Below, in pieces: positions 43,390 to 46,378 of a stretch of 46,378 nt of DNA. The position numbers and the translations under genes were made by a program. The notes under the pieces were generated by a model that saw nothing but the letters and a program-made list of their open reading frames with translations, did not search any database and was not told the origin of the DNA. The first letter of the stretch is position 1, and every line of letters begins with the position of its first letter. The DNA is taken from positions 1 through 46,378 of the forward strand of contig JAJFTV010000072.1 in assembly GCA_021372725.1 (NCBI GenBank), written 5' to 3'. The stretch is from Chloroflexota bacterium. GTDB taxonomy: Bacteria > Chloroflexota > Anaerolineae > Anaerolineales > Anaerolineaceae.

Positions 43390-44084
43390 TCTCCCGGGAG
43401 AGGGTGGTATTCACCAACGACCCATCGTTCATCTTTATCGGATATTTCTTTTTTCCAGATTGGCACAATTTCCTTCAGTCGATTAATTCCGTATTGTGCT
43501 GCCTCAAAAATACCAGCATCCCGATGAGAGCTGGCGCAGGCGATCAGGACGCTGGGTTCGCCGGCCGAAATCAAGCCAATACGCTGGATCAATGCGATTT
43601 TTTCAATTTCCGGCCACCGGCTTTGAATTTCATAGGCAATCTGGTGCATTTTTTCATGAGCCATTGCTTCATAGGCTTCATAATACAATTCTTGGGTCAG
43701 CGCGAATTCATCCTGAGTTGTTTTCTGTCGAACAATCCCAGCGAAACAACAGATCGCACCCGAAGTTTCACTGGTTAACTGCCGAATCAATGCATCGGCG
43801 GATAATTGTGCTGTAGTAATTTGAATGATGGGTTCCAGACCGGCGCCCCCGCTGACAGGCGGGAAAAAAGCTACCTCTGCATGGTCAGGAACGATAGTAT
43901 CTTCAGCCGCAAACTCATGATTCACTGCCTTGATTGCATTTTTAAGTTTGTTTTCCAACTCAGGGTATCGTTCTTCCAGAGAATGGATTAAATTTTCTAC
44001 TCTTGAGCCGGGCAGCAGATCAATTGTGATCTTTCCTCCGGGAACCAAATCTTTTAGATAAGCAAAGAATAGAACTGTGACCAT
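43386..44084 (-). CDS. MoaD-MoaE fusion, molybdopterin synthase
   Basis: The 232-residue protein joins both subunits of molybdopterin synthase. Residues 1-80 are a ubiquitin-like MoaD ending in VSGG (Gly79-Gly80). Residues about 85-232 are MoaE, with FAGIVRQ, YEAYEAMAHEKM, the SSHRDAG segment and PIWKKE. MoaD normally needs a free C-terminal Gly-Gly to carry the sulfur as a thiocarboxylate, so the fusion should require cleavage, as reported for mycobacterial MoaX, or a modified mechanism. It overlaps moaC by one base and rnc by four. Confidence 0.93.
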   Translation of the reverse strand: MVTVLFFAYLKDLVPGGKITIDLLPGSRVENLIHSLEERYPELENKLKNAIKAVNHEFAAEDTIVPDHAEVAFFPPVSGGAGLEPIIQITTAQLSADALIRQLTSETSGAICCFAGIVRQKTTQDEFALTQELYYEAYEAMAHEKMHQIAYEIQSRWPEIEKIALIQRIGLISAGEPSVLIACASSHRDAGIFEAAQYGINRLKEIVPIWKKEISDKDERWVVGEYHPLPGE

Positions 44085-44575
44085 CAGTGTTCCTGTTCAT
44101 AATGGAAATCACCACTTTTGCCACCTTTTTTCTCGATCAGGTGGATATTGTTGATCACGGCATTTTTCTGAACGGCTTTAATCATATCGTAAATCGTCAG
44201 TGCTGCAATACTGACGGCCATTAACGCTTCCATCTCCACACCGGTTTTTTCAAAGGCACTCACCTCTGATGTGATCAGGATTCGTTTTCCATCTTCGTCC
44301 AAACCAATTTTCACATTGACCTGATCCAGCATGATCGGATGGCACAACGGTATCAGATGCCCGGTCTGTTTGGCACCCATGATGCCCGCAAGTTGGGCAA
44401 CGGTAAAGACATCGCCCTTTTTAATCAGCCCTGCTTTAACCAATTCCAGTGTTTGTTGGTTAACAGCAACTTCAGCCTGCGCTTTTGCGTTTCGCAGGGT
44501 TTTTTGCTTACTGCTGACATCCACCATTTGGGTATTCCCACCCGAATCAAGATGTGAGAGTTCTGAAAAAGACAT
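44084..44575 (-). CDS. moaC: Cyclic pyranopterin monophosphate synthase
   Basis: The 163-residue protein has the MoaC features: MVDVSSKQKTLRNAKA, IMGAKQTGHLIPLCHPI and GVEMEALMAVSIAALTIYDM. It converts the MoaA product into cyclic pyranopterin monophosphate, the precursor used by the MoaDE fusion downstream. moaA is not in the window. The ATG lies six bases after a perfect TATAAT with no ribosome site, so the mRNA is probably leaderless. Confidence 0.97.
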   Translation of the reverse strand: MSFSELSHLDSGGNTQMVDVSSKQKTLRNAKAQAEVAVNQQTLELVKAGLIKKGDVFTVAQLAGIMGAKQTGHLIPLCHPIMLDQVNVKIGLDEDGKRILITSEVSAFEKTGVEMEALMAVSIAALTIYDMIKAVQKNAVINNIHLIEKKGGKSGDFHYEQEH

Positions 44576-44581
44576 CGTCTA

Positions 44582-44587
44582 ATTATA
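44582..44587 (-). promoter_or_regulatory. -10 box of moaC, leaderless type
   Basis: TATAAT on the minus strand ends six bases before the moaC ATG (44575), so transcription should begin at or next to the start codon. A weak TTGGAG lies 18 bases upstream. Confidence 0.6.
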
Positions 44588-44620
44588 TCGTAAAGTATAA
44601 CATCTCTCCAATATCCGTAC

Positions 44621-44626
44621 TATAAT
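44621..44626 (+). promoter_or_regulatory. -10 box of scpA, leaderless type
   Basis: TATAAT ends seven bases before the scpA ATG (44634) and no ribosome site lies between. The start of transcription should coincide with the start codon. The -35 (TAACAT, 17 bases upstream) is poor. Confidence 0.6.
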
Positions 44627-44633
44627 TCGACTG

Positions 44634-45407
44634 ATGAATACAACCAGGCTTCCCGGATCCTTTGAATATCTTGTTTCAACATCGATCTTTGAAGGCCCCC
44701 TTGATCTTCTGCTGGAATTAATTGAGCGTGCAGAACTTGATATCACAACCCTGTCACTGGCAAAAGTGACTGATCAGTTTCTGGAACATATTAAAAATCT
44801 TCCTGATCGCAACGCCAATGAAGTGAGCGGATTTTTGGTCATGGCTGCCAGACTGGTTCAGATTAAATCGGCAGCGCTCCTTCCTCGTCCGCCGGTTATT
44901 GAAAAAGAAAATGAAGAGGATAACGGAGAAGCCCTCGTTCGCCAACTGCTTGAGTATAAAAAATACAAGACGATTGCCACTCTGTTGGAAGACAGGGAGA
45001 AATCAGGCATGCGGTCTTATTTACGATTGAGTACCCCTGTCGTTCATTTTGATCCGCGCGTCGATTTGGATGATTTTGACCTGGATGATCTGGCACGAAT
45101 GGCATCTGAGATTTTTAACCTCAGTAACAATATGCTACCCCTGGATGATGTTGTATCCTTCTCGCGCATAACCATTCGTGAAAAAATCGAGATCATTCTT
45201 AACAGATTAAAACAAAAACAGGCTATTTTATTTTCCAGCCTGTTGGAAAAAAGATCCAGAGTCGATTTAGTGGTTACGTTTCTTGCAGTACTGGAACTTA
45301 TCAAGCAGAATGTCCTTGATGTGTCGCAGGAAAGTACCTTCTCAGATATTCTGATCTGCCCCAATGCTGCATCCATTGAAAAAAATGACCTGGAAATCGA
45401 GTTTTGA
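44634..45407 (+). CDS. scpA: Segregation and condensation protein A
   Basis: The 257-residue kleisin has the ScpA N-terminal signature FEGPLDLLLELIERAELDI and a C-terminal winged-helix that ends LAVLELIKQNVLDVSQE. It bridges the SMC heads with ScpB. smc is close but on the opposite strand beyond moaC-moaDE-rnc, and scpB is not adjacent. The ATG lacks a ribosome site and sits at the expected transcription start. Confidence 0.95.
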   Translation: MNTTRLPGSFEYLVSTSIFEGPLDLLLELIERAELDITTLSLAKVTDQFLEHIKNLPDRNANEVSGFLVMAARLVQIKSAALLPRPPVIEKENEEDNGEALVRQLLEYKKYKTIATLLEDREKSGMRSYLRLSTPVVHFDPRVDLDDFDLDDLARMASEIFNLSNNMLPLDDVVSFSRITIREKIEIILNRLKQKQAILFSSLLEKRSRVDLVVTFLAVLELIKQNVLDVSQESTFSDILICPNAASIEKNDLEIEF

Positions 45408-45412
45408 TTTTC

Positions 45413-45610
45413 TCATCTTTCCGGAGGTATGATAATCCATAGAATCACATAAATGAGGGTGCCTGGAACACCACCAGGAAGGAACGCCAGAAAAAAAGCC
45501 AATCGAAACCAGAACGGACTGATTCCAAAGAAATTTGCCAACCCTCCGCATACCCCCGCCACCCAGCGGCGATTGCGTGATCTTCGTAATTGATGCGAAT
45601 AATCCGTCAT
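45413..45610 (-). CDS. PspC-domain membrane protein
   Basis: The 65-residue protein is a stand-alone PspC domain: RRWVAGVCGGLANFFGISPFWFRL followed by one long hydrophobic segment and a WIIIPPE end. PspC proteins sense or respond to envelope stress with PspA or LiaF-type partners; none is encoded here. GAGGTG lies seven bases before ATG 45610. It is convergent with scpA, five bases apart. Confidence 0.93.
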   Translation of the reverse strand: MTDYSHQLRRSRNRRWVAGVCGGLANFFGISPFWFRLAFFLAFLPGGVPGTLIYVILWIIIPPER

Positions 45611-45705
45611 TGTTTCACCTCACCATGATCTTTTCTTACCTATATTTACGAATTTATTCGATCGCGGGTTGCATGGATTTGATCGATTCAATATTCTGTT
45701 TTTGC

Positions 45706-45734
45706 TTGCCGATTTCGCTTCCGGCTAATAGAAT
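45706..45734 (+). promoter_or_regulatory. Promoter of mutS, leaderless type
   Basis: TTGCCG (45706-45711) and TAGAAT (45729-45734) are 17 bases apart. The expected start at about 45741 is the A of the mutS ATG. No ribosome site is present. Confidence 0.6.
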
Positions 45735-45740
45735 TATGAC

Positions 45741-46378
45741 ATGACAACTGAAATTACCCCAATCCGCCAGCAATATCTCGACATTAAAAAGCAATATCCT
45801 GACGCAATCGTCTTTTTCCGTCTGGGTGATTTTTATGAGACATTCGATCAGGATGCAGAAATCACCTCGCGCGAATTGGAAATCGTCTTAACATCCAGAA
45901 ATGTCGCCAAAGGTCAACGAATCCCCATGGCAGGCATTCCATATCATGCTGTGGATAATTACCTGGCGAAACTCATCAAGAAAGGTTACCATGTTGCGAT
46001 TTGTGAACAGCTAACGGATCAACCTGAAAAGGGGTTGGTTCCCCGCAAGGTTGTCAAAGTCGTCACACCCGGTACAGTGATGGAGGGGGAACTCCTGCCG
46101 GGGGCACAAAACAATTACCTGGCATGTGTCGTTCAGGAAGATCTCAAAGCAGGTGTTGCCTATCTGGATATTACCACCGGTGAATTCAAGGTAACCCAGG
46201 TGGAGCTTCAACTCCAGCCAAACAAGGTGCGGGATGAGATAAGCAGGCTGAATGCTGCAGAAATCCTTGTTGAAGATGATTCTTTCTCAACCAATGGTAC
46301 AAAATCGCATATCACAGTCCTGCCAAAGTGGAAGTTCGATTACAAGAACTGCGAGGATATGCTAAAGAAACAATTTCA
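45741..46378 (+). CDS. mutS: DNA mismatch repair protein MutS, 5' part
   Basis: About 212 codons are present before the right edge. The N-terminal mismatch-recognition domain is clear: QQYLDIKKQYPDAIVFFRLGD leads into FYETF, which carries the Phe-x-Glu wedge that reads mispairs, followed by MAGIPYHAVDNYLAKLIKKG and VVKVVTPGT. The connector domain begins near the edge (YLDITTGEF). It detects mismatches and recruits MutL. The ATG at 45741 has no ribosome site and lies where transcription should start. Confidence 0.97.
   Translation, partial: MTTEITPIRQQYLDIKKQYPDAIVFFRLGDFYETFDQDAEITSRELEIVLTSRNVAKGQRIPMAGIPYHAVDNYLAKLIKKGYHVAICEQLTDQPEKGLVPRKVVKVVTPGTVMEGELLPGAQNNYLACVVQEDLKAGVAYLDITTGEFKVTQVELQLQPNKVRDEISRLNAAEILVEDDSFSTNGTKSHITVLPKWKFDYKNCEDMLKKQF

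Noticed and set aside
43389..44084. moaDE fusion as a sequencing artefact of two genes
   Set aside because: The frame is continuous through Gly-Gly with no stop or homopolymer at the junction, and natural MoaD-MoaE fusions are known.

Overview
The window is ordinary bacterial chromosome at roughly mid-40s % GC by eye, densely coded on both strands. The gene set points to Chloroflexota, most likely class Anaerolineae. The grounds are Thr/Pro-rich spacers in exported proteins, a full housekeeping set (SecDF, SMC/ScpA, RNase III, MutS, S6/S18/L25/L32), an ADP-forming acyl-CoA synthetase, and a transaldolase/phosphoglucose isomerase pair. This placement is inference from gene content; no rRNA is present. 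I saw no tRNA, CRISPR array, prophage or intact insertion sequence. No non-coding gap exceeds 300 bases. The largest gaps (9035-9313, 17525-17776, 36219-36457, 5991-6205) hold promoters, leaders or hairpins, except 9035-9313, where I found nothing convincing.

Region 1 (1-6051, minus strand) is the most interesting part. It is a self-contained sigma-54 signalling module: rpoN, a soluble GAF-PAS histidine kinase, a sigma-54 activator that ends without a DNA-binding domain, then a two-helix membrane protein and a large helical-repeat protein that runs off the left edge. Two well-matched -24/-12 promoters lie on the minus strand. One precedes rpoN and shares its -12 element with the -35 of a sigma-70 promoter. 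The other precedes the membrane-protein gene. The sigma factor also carries a four-cysteine zinc-ribbon-like insert. The module looks autoregulated, with a local and uncharacterised output.

Region 2 (6131-13900, mostly plus) holds a class I aminotransferase, hflX, rpmF (minus), a SpoIIE-type phosphatase-like protein, secD-secF and a threonine-dehydrogenase-like epimerase, followed by a short coding remnant. Region 3 (13903-17620) has divergent glycerate 2-kinase and ADP-forming acyl-CoA synthetase genes around an A/T-rich palindrome, then a long hairpin.

Region 4 (17698-23303, plus) is a surface-glycan cluster: a polytopic membrane protein with an unclear start, an undecaprenyl-phosphate-type glycosyltransferase, a WbqC protein, a methyltransferase and a sugar aminotransferase. 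Next come folB and a pteridine-reductase-like SDR on the minus strand.

Region 5 (24582-30790) is a tightly overlapping sugar-phosphate operon, transketolase-rpiB-transaldolase-pgi, meeting a convergent ROK fructokinase. Region 6 (30865-36249) contains a Zn-ribbon SpoU methyltransferase, a deacetylase-family protein, a degenerate LCP-like exported protein, ribosomal protein L25/CTC, and a minus-strand NUDIX/TrmI pair.

Region 7 (36343-46378) holds rpsF-ssb-rpsR, a membrane-anchored parvulin, and a minus-strand moaC-moaDE-rnc-smc operon. Divergent scpA, a PspC protein and the 5' part of mutS follow. moaC, scpA and mutS each have a -10 box so close to the ATG that their mRNAs look leaderless.
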